Assembly: GCF_018257515.1 (NCBI RefSeq)
Contig: NZ_JAERJR010000009.1
Location: 1 to 64,000, forward strand
Source: Tatumella sp. JGM118
GTDB lineage: Bacteria > Pseudomonadota > Gammaproteobacteria > Enterobacterales > Enterobacteriaceae
Length of the DNA stretch: 64,000 nucleotides
Direction of reading: 5' to 3'
The notes beneath the pieces are model-generated. The model searched no databases. It had not been told where the DNA came from and saw only the letters and a list, made by a program, of their open reading frames with translations. The translations under genes were made by a program, and so were the position numbers. Positions 45,952 to 53,732 of this stretch are shown piece after piece. Position 1 is the stretch's first letter; each line of letters begins with the position of its first letter.

Positions 45952-46461
45952 AGCAGGTTTCCACGTTTATTTGTTGGTTTTATGTTTATACAATGTTATT
46001 TAAAAGATGTTAAAAGAATGTATTGCATTTGAGTGACTGATCACGCAGAGGAGAAAAGTCATATTATCAGGCGGTAAATCCCTAAACTGTAAATTAACGA
46101 TTGAAAGTAACAGTTATTAGCCGTTCCCGGGAATCACTCTGTAAATCTATAAGATTTATGAATTTTATTGTTAAGATGTCTGGCCGCTGAGACGGGAATA
46201 CGTAGTCTGTTATCCCTTTTCATAACAGATACTTATATCAATCCGCGGGATCCTGAATGGCCTGTCCGTGTTAAGTTATCTTTTTACAGACTTCGGAATA
46301 AGGTTGCCAGAACCGGGGTGAAAATGGTACTTATCTCAATCTTATGCAGGGTGTTATGAGTTTTTTTCCTCGGAGAAGATCTGTTTTACCCGGTGTTTGT
46401 TCACTTCCCTGAGTAGTTTTTTGCTGAAAAGCGAAAAGGAAGTCTGACTAAGGAATTAAAA
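45952..46461. promoter_or_regulatory. Divergent control region between acs and gltP
   Basis: 510 bp without a supportable gene; a 63-codon frame at 46168 has no ribosome site. It must carry promoters for acs (minus) and gltP (plus). I see no good CRP site: the closest, GTGACTGATCAC (46032-46043), has half-sites 4 rather than 6 bases apart. A 17-bp palindrome, TAAATCTATAAGATTTA (46142-46158), could be an operator. Confidence 0.5.
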
Positions 46462-47772
46462 ATGAAAAAAGGCAAAAAGGTTAGTCTTGCCTGGCAAATA
46501 CTGATTGCGCTGATTTTAGGTATTGTAGCGGGTACCGTTTTGCATAATCAGCCTGAACACCGTGACTGGTTAATCCTCAATATCCTGAAACCGGCCGGTG
46601 ATATATTTATTCATCTGATTAAGATGATTGTTGTGCCGATCGTGATCTCTTCGCTGATTATTGGTATTGCCGGGGTCGGTGATGCTAAAAAGCTGGGCCG
46701 GATCGGCGTCAAAACTATCCTCTATTTTGAGATAATCACCACGATCGCCATTATCCTGGGGATTACGCTGGCGAATGTGTTCCATCCGGGAGCGGGCATT
46801 GATATGTCCACGCTGACCACTACGGATATCTCTAAATACGAGGCGACCACGCAACAGGTAGAGAGTGGCCCGCACAGTCTGGTCAGTACTATCTTATCCA
46901 TTATCCCGCAGAACATTTTTGTATCGCTGGTGAATGGCGATATGCTGGCCATTATTTTCTTCTCTGTACTGTTTGGTATGGGGCTGTCTGCGCTGCCTGC
47001 GGAACAACGTGATCCGCTGGTCTCCGTGTTCCGTGGTGTCTCAGAAACCATGTTCAAAGTGACGCATATGATCATGCGTTATGCACCGATCGGTGTGTTT
47101 GCCCTGATCACCGTCACGCTGGCGAACTTTGGTTTTGCCTCTCTGCTTCCGCTGGCGAAACTGGTCGGTCTGGTGTATGCGGCGATTTTACTGTTCGCCT
47201 TCGTGGTACTGGGGATTGTCGCCAGAATTTGCGGGCTGCGTATTATCACCATTATGCGCATCCTGAAAGATGAACTGATCCTCGCCTACTCAACCTCCAG
47301 TTCAGAGACCGTCTTGCCACGGATCATGGAAAAGATGGAGGCCTATGGTGCGCCGAAGTCAATTACCAGCTTTGTGGTACCGACAGGGTATTCCTTTAAC
47401 CTCGATGGTTCGACGCTGTATCAGAGTATTGCCGCCATCTTTATCGCGCAGTTGTACGGTATCGACTTATCGCTGACCAGCGAAATTGTCCTGGTCCTGA
47501 CATTGATGGTGACCTCGAAAGGGATTGCCGGTGTGCCAGGCGTCTCCTTTGTGGTGCTGCTGGCGACTCTGGGCAGTGTCGGTATCCCGCTCGAGGGGCT
47601 GGCCTTTATTGCCGGGGTTGACCGTATTATGGATATGGCTCGTACCGCACTCAATGTCGTGGGGAATGCGCTGGCCGTCTTAGTCATTTCCCGCTGGGAA
47701 GGGCAGTTCGATACGGCGAAAGCCTTAGCCTATGAGCAAAAAATGAAGACGCATCAGCTGGCTAACGACTAA
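46462..47772 (+). CDS. gltP: Glutamate/aspartate:proton symporter GltP
   Basis: A dicarboxylate/amino acid:cation symporter of the inner membrane, 436 residues against 437 in E. coli GltP. Typical features are eight membrane helices with two re-entrant loops, the serine-rich AYSTSSSETVLPRIME (first hairpin) and SFNLDGSTLYQSIAAIFIAQ, then GIAGVPGVSFVVL. In E. coli gltP also lies downstream of acs, separated by nrf genes that are absent here. Confidence 0.94.
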   Translation: MKKGKKVSLAWQILIALILGIVAGTVLHNQPEHRDWLILNILKPAGDIFIHLIKMIVVPIVISSLIIGIAGVGDAKKLGRIGVKTILYFEIITTIAIILGITLANVFHPGAGIDMSTLTTTDISKYEATTQQVESGPHSLVSTILSIIPQNIFVSLVNGDMLAIIFFSVLFGMGLSALPAEQRDPLVSVFRGVSETMFKVTHMIMRYAPIGVFALITVTLANFGFASLLPLAKLVGLVYAAILLFAFVVLGIVARICGLRIITIMRILKDELILAYSTSSSETVLPRIMEKMEAYGAPKSITSFVVPTGYSFNLDGSTLYQSIAAIFIAQLYGIDLSLTSEIVLVLTLMVTSKGIAGVPGVSFVVLLATLGSVGIPLEGLAFIAGVDRIMDMARTALNVVGNALAVLVISRWEGQFDTAKALAYEQKMKTHQLAND

Positions 47773-47790
47773 GTACGATGTGTTGACCCT

Positions 47791-47829
47791 GCTCTCTGCC
47801 CGGCGCTGCCGGTGCAGAGAGCCGCTTTT
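47791..47829 (+). terminator. Rho-independent terminator after gltP
   Basis: GCTCTCTGC-CCGG and CCGG-T-GCAGAGAGC (47791-47822) form a long hairpin with one bulged base, followed by CGCTTTTC. Confidence 0.75.
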
Positions 47830-47929
47830 CTGAATTTCCCCCGCGTTGATCTCCCTGCTGAACGGCACTTTTCCCTCTGCGATGCATGTTTTATGATGCG
47901 GGCTGTCCTGATCTCATTCCGGAGTCATT

Positions 47930-48844
47930 ATGACCCTCAACCTGAACGCCCTGATTACGGAAGGTCGTAATCCTGCCAGTGAAAATATTGACCAGCTATC
48001 GACCGAAGAGATGCTGGCCGTGATCAACCGGGAAGATAAAAAAGTCGCACTGGCCGTGGAGGCCATATTGCCGCAGATTGCCCGGGCCGTTGATGCCATT
48101 ACACAGGCATTCTCCCGTGGGGGACGGTTAATTTACTGCGGTGCCGGGACGTCAGGCCGGTTAGGTATTCTTGATGCAAGTGAGTGCCCGCCAACTTTCG
48201 GGACCCCGCACGAACAGGTGGTGGGACTGATTGCGGGCGGGAAAACCGCTATCCTGAAAGCGGTAGAGAATGCGGAAGATAACGACGGGCAGGGTCGCGC
48301 AGATTTAGAAGCTATCCGTTTTACTGCCAGTGATATTCTGGTGGGTATCGCCGCCAGCGGCAGAACACCTTATGTTCTCGGGGCCATGGCGTATGCGACC
48401 GGCTGCGGCGCGACAACCGTGGCATTGAGCTGTAATCCTGACAGCGAGATGGCAGCGCGGGCAGATATCGCTCTGACGCCGGTGGTGGGGCCGGAAGTCG
48501 TTACCGGCTCGTCACGAATGAAAGCCGGCACGGCACAGAAGCTGGTCCTGAATATGCTGACCACCGGCGCGATGATCCGCAGGGGAAAGGTATTCGGTAA
48601 CCTGATGGTGGATGTCGAGGCGACAAATGCCAAACTGGTCAGACGGCAGGTCAACATTGTCATGCAGGCCACTGATTGCAGCGAATCAGAAGCGAAGCAG
48701 GCACTCACTGACTGTCATGGTCATTGCAAAACCGCCATCCTGATGATCCTCGCCGGTCTGACAGCAGCGCAGGCGGCAGAGCTGCTGGTAACTCATCAGG
48801 GATTTATACGCCCCGCACTGATGGCGGCGACAGGAAAACAGTGA
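47930..48844 (+). CDS. murQ: N-acetylmuramic acid 6-phosphate etherase MurQ
   Basis: MurQ removes lactate from MurNAc-6-phosphate to give GlcNAc-6-phosphate in cell-wall recycling. The 304-residue protein has a SIS fold with [25 protein letters not shown] (about 64-88) and [25 protein letters not shown]. coli MurQ is 298. The usual partner murP (PTS permease) is not adjacent. Its last 11 codons (from [11 protein letters not shown]) coincide with the first unit of a 41-bp tandem repeat that continues past the stop. Confidence 0.95.
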   Translation: MTLNLNALITEGRNPASENIDQLSTEEMLAVINREDKKVALAVEAILPQIARAVDAITQAFSRGGRLIYCGAGTSGRLGILDASECPPTFGTPHEQVVGLIAGGKTAILKAVENAEDNDGQGRADLEAIRFTASDILVGIAASGRTPYVLGAMAYATGCGATTVALSCNPDSEMAARADIALTPVVGPEVVTGSSRMKAGTAQKLVLNMLTTGAMIRRGKVFGNLMVDVEATNAKLVRRQVNIVMQATDCSESEAKQALTDCHGHCKTAILMILAGLTAAQAAELLVTHQGFIRPALMAATGKQ

Positions 48845-49020
48845 GATTCCCCGCCACACTGAAGGCGGCGGCCGGAAAATAGTGAGATTCCCCGCCGCAC
48901 TGATGGCGGCGACAGGAAAACACTGAGATTCCCCGCCACACTGAAGGCGGCGGCCGGAAAATAGTGAGATTCCCCGCCGCACTGATGGCGACGGCAGGAA
49001 AACACAGAGATTTACCCCCA
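48816..49020. repeat. Five tandem 41-bp repeats beginning inside the murQ 3' end
   Basis: CACTGATGG or CACTGAAGG recurs at 48816, 48857, 48898, 48939 and 48980, an exact 41-bp period. Units alternate: 1, 3 and 5 are one type (GATGGCGGCGACAGG), 2 and 4 are identical to each other (GAAGGCGGCGGCCGG), giving an 82-bp higher-order unit. Unit 1 encodes the murQ C terminus and stop; the rest are downstream. Minus-strand frames across it change phase with each unit and are not credible genes. Confidence 0.92.
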
Positions 49021-49052
49021 CACTTACCGGCAAAAGGAACTGACGGTAAGTG
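49021..49052. other. Hairpin downstream of the 41-bp repeats
   Basis: CACTTACCG (49021-49029) and CGGTAAGTG (49044-49052) form a 9-bp perfect stem with a 14-base loop. No T tract follows, so I do not call it a terminator. Confidence 0.45.
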
Positions 49053-49131
49053 ACTATTCACTTTCACCTCTTATTACTTGTCATATCCTGAGGGTCTCCG
49101 GCTGCCGGATAAAAAGCTGTTCATTTTAAAT

Positions 49132-49150
49132 GTAAATGATTATTCTTATC
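49132..49150. promoter_or_regulatory. Fur-box match upstream of yncE
   Basis: GTAAATGATTATTCTTATC, read on the minus strand, matches the 19-bp Fur consensus GATAATGATAATCATTATC at 15 of 19 positions. It lies about 95 bp before the yncE start. YncE of E. coli is reported to be iron/Fur controlled, which supports it. Confidence 0.7.
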
Positions 49151-49243
49151 ATAAAGAAAATCATTTATTCTATCGGCCGCGCAAAGGGCAGTATCCGCAT
49201 AAGCCGGGAATACGCCGTTCATTACTCTGGAGATACTTACAAC

Positions 49244-50287
49244 ATGATGACTCATCAGACGTTTTTCCGTCCTCTGGTGCTGGTGGCAGCACTGTTTTCA
49301 GCGGGCAGCTTTGCTTCTCAACCGGCATCAACCCTGCATCAGCCGGTCGGAAAAGGACTCTATGAACTGGTCTATAACCAGACAGGTAATTCGCTCTACG
49401 TTTCAGGTGCTCAGGGACGTGACGAACAGGGCGGCGTAGTCTACCGGCTTGACCCGCAGGATTTAAAAACGACCCAAACTCTGAAAAGCCCGTATAAACC
49501 TTTTGGTATGGCACTGGATGCACGCACCGGCATCCTCTACCTCGGTAACAGCCGCGAAAGCTCTCTGACCTCCATCGATACCCGAAGTGGCGAGCAACTG
49601 AAACACCTGGTGCTGGATAGCCGTCAGCGCAGCGAAACGGTCAGACCGCTGCAGATCCGTGAAATCGCGATTGATCCGGAGAATGACCGTCTTTATATCC
49701 CGGGCGTGGGGGCGGACAGTGTGGTCTGGGTGGTTGATGCGAAGAACCTGACACTGCTGAATACCATTGAACATACCGGAAAACTGGGGGCAGGTGTGGC
49801 TCTGGACAGTGCCCATCATACGCTCTACATCTCTAATGGTGACGGGGAACTGGTCGTGATTAACACGACGACTCAGCGTATTGAAAAGAAAGTGAAGCTC
49901 GTGGAAAAGGGCGACAGTGCGCTGCTGAACATTGCGTCAGATCCGGTGGGACATCGTCTGTTTATTTCTGATTATAAGCAACCCGGGGTGCTGGTGGTGG
50001 ATACCCGTACCGATAAAGTGATCAATAAAATTAATGTCCCGGAATCACTGTCTGTTCTGTATAACCCGCAGCGTCATCAGCTGTATGTGACTCACCGTCA
50101 GGCCGGGACGGTCAGTATTATCAATACCCAAAATTACCAGTTGGAACAGACCGTGAAAGCCCCGGGACTGCCTAACAGTCTGGCGCTGTCCGCCGACGGC
50201 AAGAGCGTTTTTGTCACCGTGAAACAGCCGGCTTCCCGTGAGAAACCGGCAACGGCCCCGGATGAAGTGATGCGCATTACGCTGTAA
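49244..50287 (+). CDS. yncE: Periplasmic beta-propeller protein YncE
   Basis: The 347-residue protein has a signal peptide (MMTHQTFFRPLVLVAALFSAGSFA, cut after FAS) and seven propeller-like repeats of the type GVALDSAHHTLYISN, NSLALSADGKSVFVTV. This is YncE (E. coli 353), a seven-bladed YVTN-type propeller reported to bind single-stranded DNA; its physiological role is unclear. I chose the ATG at 49244 after GGAG, since the upstream codon at 49136 would put 36 residues before the signal and lie in the Fur-box region. A terminator follows. Confidence 0.9.
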   Translation: MMTHQTFFRPLVLVAALFSAGSFASQPASTLHQPVGKGLYELVYNQTGNSLYVSGAQGRDEQGGVVYRLDPQDLKTTQTLKSPYKPFGMALDARTGILYLGNSRESSLTSIDTRSGEQLKHLVLDSRQRSETVRPLQIREIAIDPENDRLYIPGVGADSVVWVVDAKNLTLLNTIEHTGKLGAGVALDSAHHTLYISNGDGELVVINTTTQRIEKKVKLVEKGDSALLNIASDPVGHRLFISDYKQPGVLVVDTRTDKVINKINVPESLSVLYNPQRHQLYVTHRQAGTVSIINTQNYQLEQTVKAPGLPNSLALSADGKSVFVTVKQPASREKPATAPDEVMRITL

Positions 50288-50294
50288 TCGCCTG

Positions 50295-50320
50295 AACAGG
50301 GGGCGGGTCCCCCTGTTTTT
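50295..50320 (+). terminator. Rho-independent terminator after yncE
   Basis: AACAGGGGG (50295-50303) and CCCCCTGTT (50309-50317) with a 5-base loop, followed by T residues, 8 bp after the yncE stop. Confidence 0.88.
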
Positions 50321-50324
50321 CCTC

Positions 50325-51236
50325 TCAGGATGCCGCCCCCTCCCCGAACAACACCGACAGTTTCCCGCCTTTCTCACTCAGCTTATCGAGTTTTTTCACA
50401 TTAACTTTATCCAGCTTACCCAACTGACCGAGCGTCGGTGAGTCCGGGGAGGCTGTCGTGTGTTCCGATCCGCTGGCATTCACCAATGCATTGGCGGCCC
50501 GGGCAAGGGAGGCGGCATAACCGGCTTTGGTTTTCAGCGCACCTAAGGTCACCGGCTGATGATGGCGTAGCCAGTCACCTAAGTAAAATTCCAGGAACGG
50601 CGGGGCATTCTCCGGTTTCTTATACGCGACAGCACGGAGAAAATAGACCACGGAGCGGTAAGTATCGTCCGCCATAAATTTCATGCCAACCTGTGCCGGT
50701 AAATCCGCGGGCTTAACAGGCTTTCCTGCCGGATCGTTCAGCCAGGCCTGGTTATGCTGTTCCATCCATTGCCAGAAGGCCGCCATATCCGGTAGCTGAC
50801 TGAGATCGTTGGTGATTCGGACACTGAAGGTAAAGTTCTGATCACCTGCAATATCACGGAAAATACTGATCGTATGATGCCCGTCGGTCAGATAGATCTG
50901 ATGATCCGGGGCAATAACCGCACTCTTCACCGCATCCGGGTGAGTGCCATACGGCGACTGGCAGGTGAAACTGTCGGGGCGGATGATCGCCGAGTGAGCG
51001 TTGTATTGACTGACGCGGCCTGCCCCATTGTTCTCACAAAACTCAGTAAATAATCTGCCAGGGTCGGCTTTATCAACGGCAATTTTATAATGTATTTCAT
51101 CATAACCGACGGCGGGCTGGGTAGGATGGATCTCATTAACCGGAAGTTGTTTTATCGTGTTCCCGGCCGCCATGCTTTGTACGGACAGGACGCTGGTCAG
51201 CAGTCCTGACAGACAGACGAAGATGACTCGATTCAT
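50325..51236 (-). CDS. Secreted ParB-like (ParBc_2-type) protein of unknown function
   Basis: The 303-residue product has a signal peptide (MNRVIFVCLSGLLTSVLSVQSMAA, cut after MAA). The mature part has a ParB/Srx-like N-terminal domain (PVNEIHPTQPAVGYDEIHYKI) and YLTDGHHTISIF, resembling the putative ParB-like nuclease family. The C-terminal ~50 residues are Lys/Ser/Gly-rich (LGKLDKVNVKKLDKLSEKGGK). Being exported, it is unlikely to act in chromosome partitioning; substrate is unknown. It converges on yncE. Confidence 0.75.
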   Translation of the reverse strand: MNRVIFVCLSGLLTSVLSVQSMAAGNTIKQLPVNEIHPTQPAVGYDEIHYKIAVDKADPGRLFTEFCENNGAGRVSQYNAHSAIIRPDSFTCQSPYGTHPDAVKSAVIAPDHQIYLTDGHHTISIFRDIAGDQNFTFSVRITNDLSQLPDMAAFWQWMEQHNQAWLNDPAGKPVKPADLPAQVGMKFMADDTYRSVVYFLRAVAYKKPENAPPFLEFYLGDWLRHHQPVTLGALKTKAGYAASLARAANALVNASGSEHTTASPDSPTLGQLGKLDKVNVKKLDKLSEKGGKLSVLFGEGAAS

Positions 51237-51412
51237 TCGGAGGTCCTCAGTAAAAACGCAGGATGATAAACGGGTAACCGCCGGGGAATATCAGCGGTAT
51301 GAAAGCATTACTCTTTCCACTCTCTCGTGGCCTGGCCGGCCGCCGGGATTATGACACTTTACTGAGCAGGTTTTTATGATGATATGGCGAAATGTGCGCG
51401 ATACGACGTTAA

Positions 51413-51448
51413 CCGCGTCTCCGTCCCCCGGGGGTAACGGAGACGCGG
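51413..51448 (-). terminator. Hairpin downstream of sbmA
   Basis: CCGCGTCTCCGT (51413-51424) and ACGGAGACGCGG (51437-51448) form a perfect 12-bp stem just after the sbmA stop. Only short T runs follow on the minus strand. Confidence 0.65.
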
Positions 51449-51455
51449 CCTGCCG

Positions 51456-52691
51456 TTATTCTGCGGCGTCCTGCATCATTTCATCATGCGGTTTGTTCTG
51501 CAGGATCTGTTCAAAACTCCGCAGACGTTTATAGATAGACATCAGCTCTACCAGCGTTGACCAGGAATTGATCAGATACTGGAATGAAGATCGCACCTGG
51601 TCAAAGACATTAGAAACCTGGTTCATGATCCCGAGCGTTATGGTCCCGGCAACAATGGACGGGAACAGCACAAACAGCCCGAATACATTATCGACCTGCA
51701 GATACAGAATACGGGTGATATTAAAATACAGGTAATGGAAGTAGAGCCGGAAGTAATTGTAGCGGACCTGGCTGAACAGCTCATGGACGGTTGGCGGCGT
51801 CGCCCGGTCGGCATGGTCTTCCCCGTAGACCAGTTCTTTACGATAGGCCGCTTCCACCCGCTGGTTACGGAATTCCAGCCCCGGTAATTTAATCCCCACC
51901 ACAGCCAGTAAACCGGTGCCGAACAGCGACCACAGCAGGGCAATGATGACCAGTGCATACGGGATATTGCCAAGGAACGGGATATCTTTGACGTAGTGTG
52001 ACAGACCCACCAGCACCGGCAGGAAGGCGATAAGCGTCATAATGGCCTGGATAAAGCTGACGCCCCAGCTTTCAAGTGTGCTTGCAAAACGCATGGTATC
52101 TTCCTGCACACGCTGAGCGGCACCTTCGACCTGGCGCAGATGCTGCCAGTTAGCAATGTAATAGTTGTTCATTGCGGTACGCCAGCGAAACACCCAGTGA
52201 CTGATAAAGAAGGAGTTCATCACGCCGATCACCACCGCCACCAGGGCGATCCCCAGGAAGGCAATCACCTGATCATAAAACACGGTAATCGGCACCGAGC
52301 CTGCCTTGGTCAGTGCTTTCTGGATCAAATCACCGAAAGGGCCATACCAGGCATTGATAGCCACACCGACCTGAACGCCAAACCAGGTTGAAAAGATGAT
52401 CAGTGCCGAGCCCCAGACTGACCAGAGCTGCCAGGGGTGGTTATCAATAGCGCGCCAGACCAGGGCAAAGAGTGCAGTGGCTATCCAGAAATAGAGATAG
52501 AACCAGACCTGGCTGAGATGCACGAAGCGAAAAACGGTATTCGGGAGCGGGCTGGCCGCTACCTTCGCCAGCGCGGGGAAATGCATTAGCGCAGTTTCAC
52601 CGAACAGGAACCAGCAGACGATGGTGATCAGACTCCAGATAGCTGCACTGGTGAAAAAGGGACCCGGTCGGGGAAAGAAACATTTAAACAT
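51456..52691 (-). CDS. sbmA: Peptide/antibiotic transporter SbmA
   Basis: SbmA is a proton-driven inner-membrane importer of microcins, bleomycin and proline-rich peptides (SbmA/BacA family). The 411-residue protein starts [13 protein letters not shown], like E. coli SbmA, and has about seven helices plus the family segments [23 protein letters not shown] and [17 protein letters not shown] chose the ATG at 52691 with GGAG 5 bases upstream; a GTG two codons earlier is possible. E. coli SbmA has 406 residues. Confidence 0.94.
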   Translation of the reverse strand: MFKCFFPRPGPFFTSAAIWSLITIVCWFLFGETALMHFPALAKVAASPLPNTVFRFVHLSQVWFYLYFWIATALFALVWRAIDNHPWQLWSVWGSALIIFSTWFGVQVGVAINAWYGPFGDLIQKALTKAGSVPITVFYDQVIAFLGIALVAVVIGVMNSFFISHWVFRWRTAMNNYYIANWQHLRQVEGAAQRVQEDTMRFASTLESWGVSFIQAIMTLIAFLPVLVGLSHYVKDIPFLGNIPYALVIIALLWSLFGTGLLAVVGIKLPGLEFRNQRVEAAYRKELVYGEDHADRATPPTVHELFSQVRYNYFRLYFHYLYFNITRILYLQVDNVFGLFVLFPSIVAGTITLGIMNQVSNVFDQVRSSFQYLINSWSTLVELMSIYKRLRSFEQILQNKPHDEMMQDAAE

Positions 52692-52861
52692 AACCACTCC
52701 ATTATTAGTCTCATCCTGTTATAGCGCGAAACCCTGTTAACTGTCTGTTGGGGGATGTTTCTGACAGTGACAAACAGGATGGCCTGTCACCGCTGATGTA
52801 AAACATACCCGCCCGTTATGTTAAAAAAATAGAAAATTAATGTTTTTATCTACTGGAGCTT

Positions 52862-52912
52862 ATGAATAACGAGTGTAGAATGTCTAAACTTGTTACCGGT
52901 AACACTAATTAG
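52862..52912 (+). CDS. Possible 16-codon leader ORF upstream of the gluconate dehydrogenase operon
   Basis: ATG at 52862 follows GGAG (52855-52858) by 3 bases; the frame runs 16 codons to TAG. It overlaps the GTTACCGGTAAC palindrome. No attenuator hairpin is evident, so this may be chance. Confidence 0.2.
   Translation: MNNECRMSKLVTGNTN
52892..52903. promoter_or_regulatory. GntR-like operator palindrome upstream of gluconate dehydrogenase
   Basis: GTTACCGGTAAC, within TGTTACCGGTAACAC, is a perfect 12-bp palindrome resembling the ATGTTA-N4-TAACAT type of site used by the gluconate repressor GntR and its paralogue IdnR in E. coli. It lies 90 bp before the first operon gene. The promoter itself I could not place with confidence. 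Confidence 0.62.
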
Positions 52913-52992
52913 TAACCGTTATTGATAATTTCAAAACATCACTAAAATTTTAACATTTCATGCTGCATTATATGCGGTACTGAGGCAATGTC

Positions 52993-53730
52993 ATGTCAGA
53001 ACATAAGAATGGTCAATCACGCAGGGATTTTTTGTTAAGAACAATTACTCTTGCGCCGGCGATGGCAGTGGGAAGCACAGCCATTGGTTCACTTGCATTA
53101 AGTCCTGCCGCGCAGGCGGCTGAGAGTGCCGCAAACGGGCAGCACTCTCCCCGCGACTATCAACCCGGCTGGTTTACCGCGGAAGAATATGCATTTATCA
53201 AAGCGGCGGTCGCTCACCTGATTCCGGCGGATGATCGTGGCCCGGGCGCCCTGGAAGCCGGCGTCCCGGAATACATCGACCGTCAGATGAATACCCCGTA
53301 TGCCACCGGGGCTAACTGGTATATGCAGGGACCGTTTGCGCCGGACGCGCCGAAAGAACTGGGGTATCAGTTACCGCTGGTACCGCGCCAGATCTATCGT
53401 CTGGGTCTGGCGGATGCGGACGCCTACAGTCAGCAACAGCACCAGAAAGTCTTTGCCGACTTACCGGCAGACCAGCAGATCAGCCTGCTGAAAGCCTTTG
53501 AAAGCGGGCAGGCAGAATTCAGCCACCTGCCAAGTAAGCTCTTTTTCTCCTACCTGTTACAAAACACCCGTGAAGGATTCTTCAGTGACCCTATCCATGG
53601 CGGTAATCAGGGAATGACGGGCTGGAAACTGATTGGTTTCCCGGGCGCCCGTGCTGATTTTATGGACTGGGTAGAACGCGGAGAACATTATCCCTTCCCG
53701 CCGGTATCAATTCGTGGAGAAAGAGCGTAA
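52993..53730 (+). CDS. Gluconate 2-dehydrogenase subunit 3 (small/gamma subunit)
   Basis: The 245-residue protein has a Tat signal ([20 protein letters not shown], cut near AQAAE) and a gluconate 2-dehydrogenase subunit 3 domain with [32 protein letters not shown]. The subunit is needed for export and assembly of the flavoprotein, which has no signal of its own. It is first in the operon; the flavoprotein gene follows after 2 bp. Confidence 0.93.
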   Translation: MSEHKNGQSRRDFLLRTITLAPAMAVGSTAIGSLALSPAAQAAESAANGQHSPRDYQPGWFTAEEYAFIKAAVAHLIPADDRGPGALEAGVPEYIDRQMNTPYATGANWYMQGPFAPDAPKELGYQLPLVPRQIYRLGLADADAYSQQQHQKVFADLPADQQISLLKAFESGQAEFSHLPSKLFFSYLLQNTREGFFSDPIHGGNQGMTGWKLIGFPGARADFMDWVERGEHYPFPPVSIRGERA

Positions 53731-53732
53731 TC

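Noticed and set aside
44734-46032. 432-codon plus-strand open frame
   Set aside because: It lies entirely opposite acs, which has all family motifs; the frame is open because of acs codon bias and its product resembles nothing.
46032-46043. CRP site upstream of acs
   Set aside because: GTGA and TCAC half-sites are separated by 4 bases, not 6.
48816-49020. CRISPR array
   Set aside because: A continuous 41-bp period with no variable spacers.
48686-49067. Overlapping minus-strand frames encoding repeated Ser/Arg/Cys-rich sequences
   Set aside because: They are the 41-bp DNA repeats read in rotating phase (41 is not a multiple of three) and partly opposite murQ.
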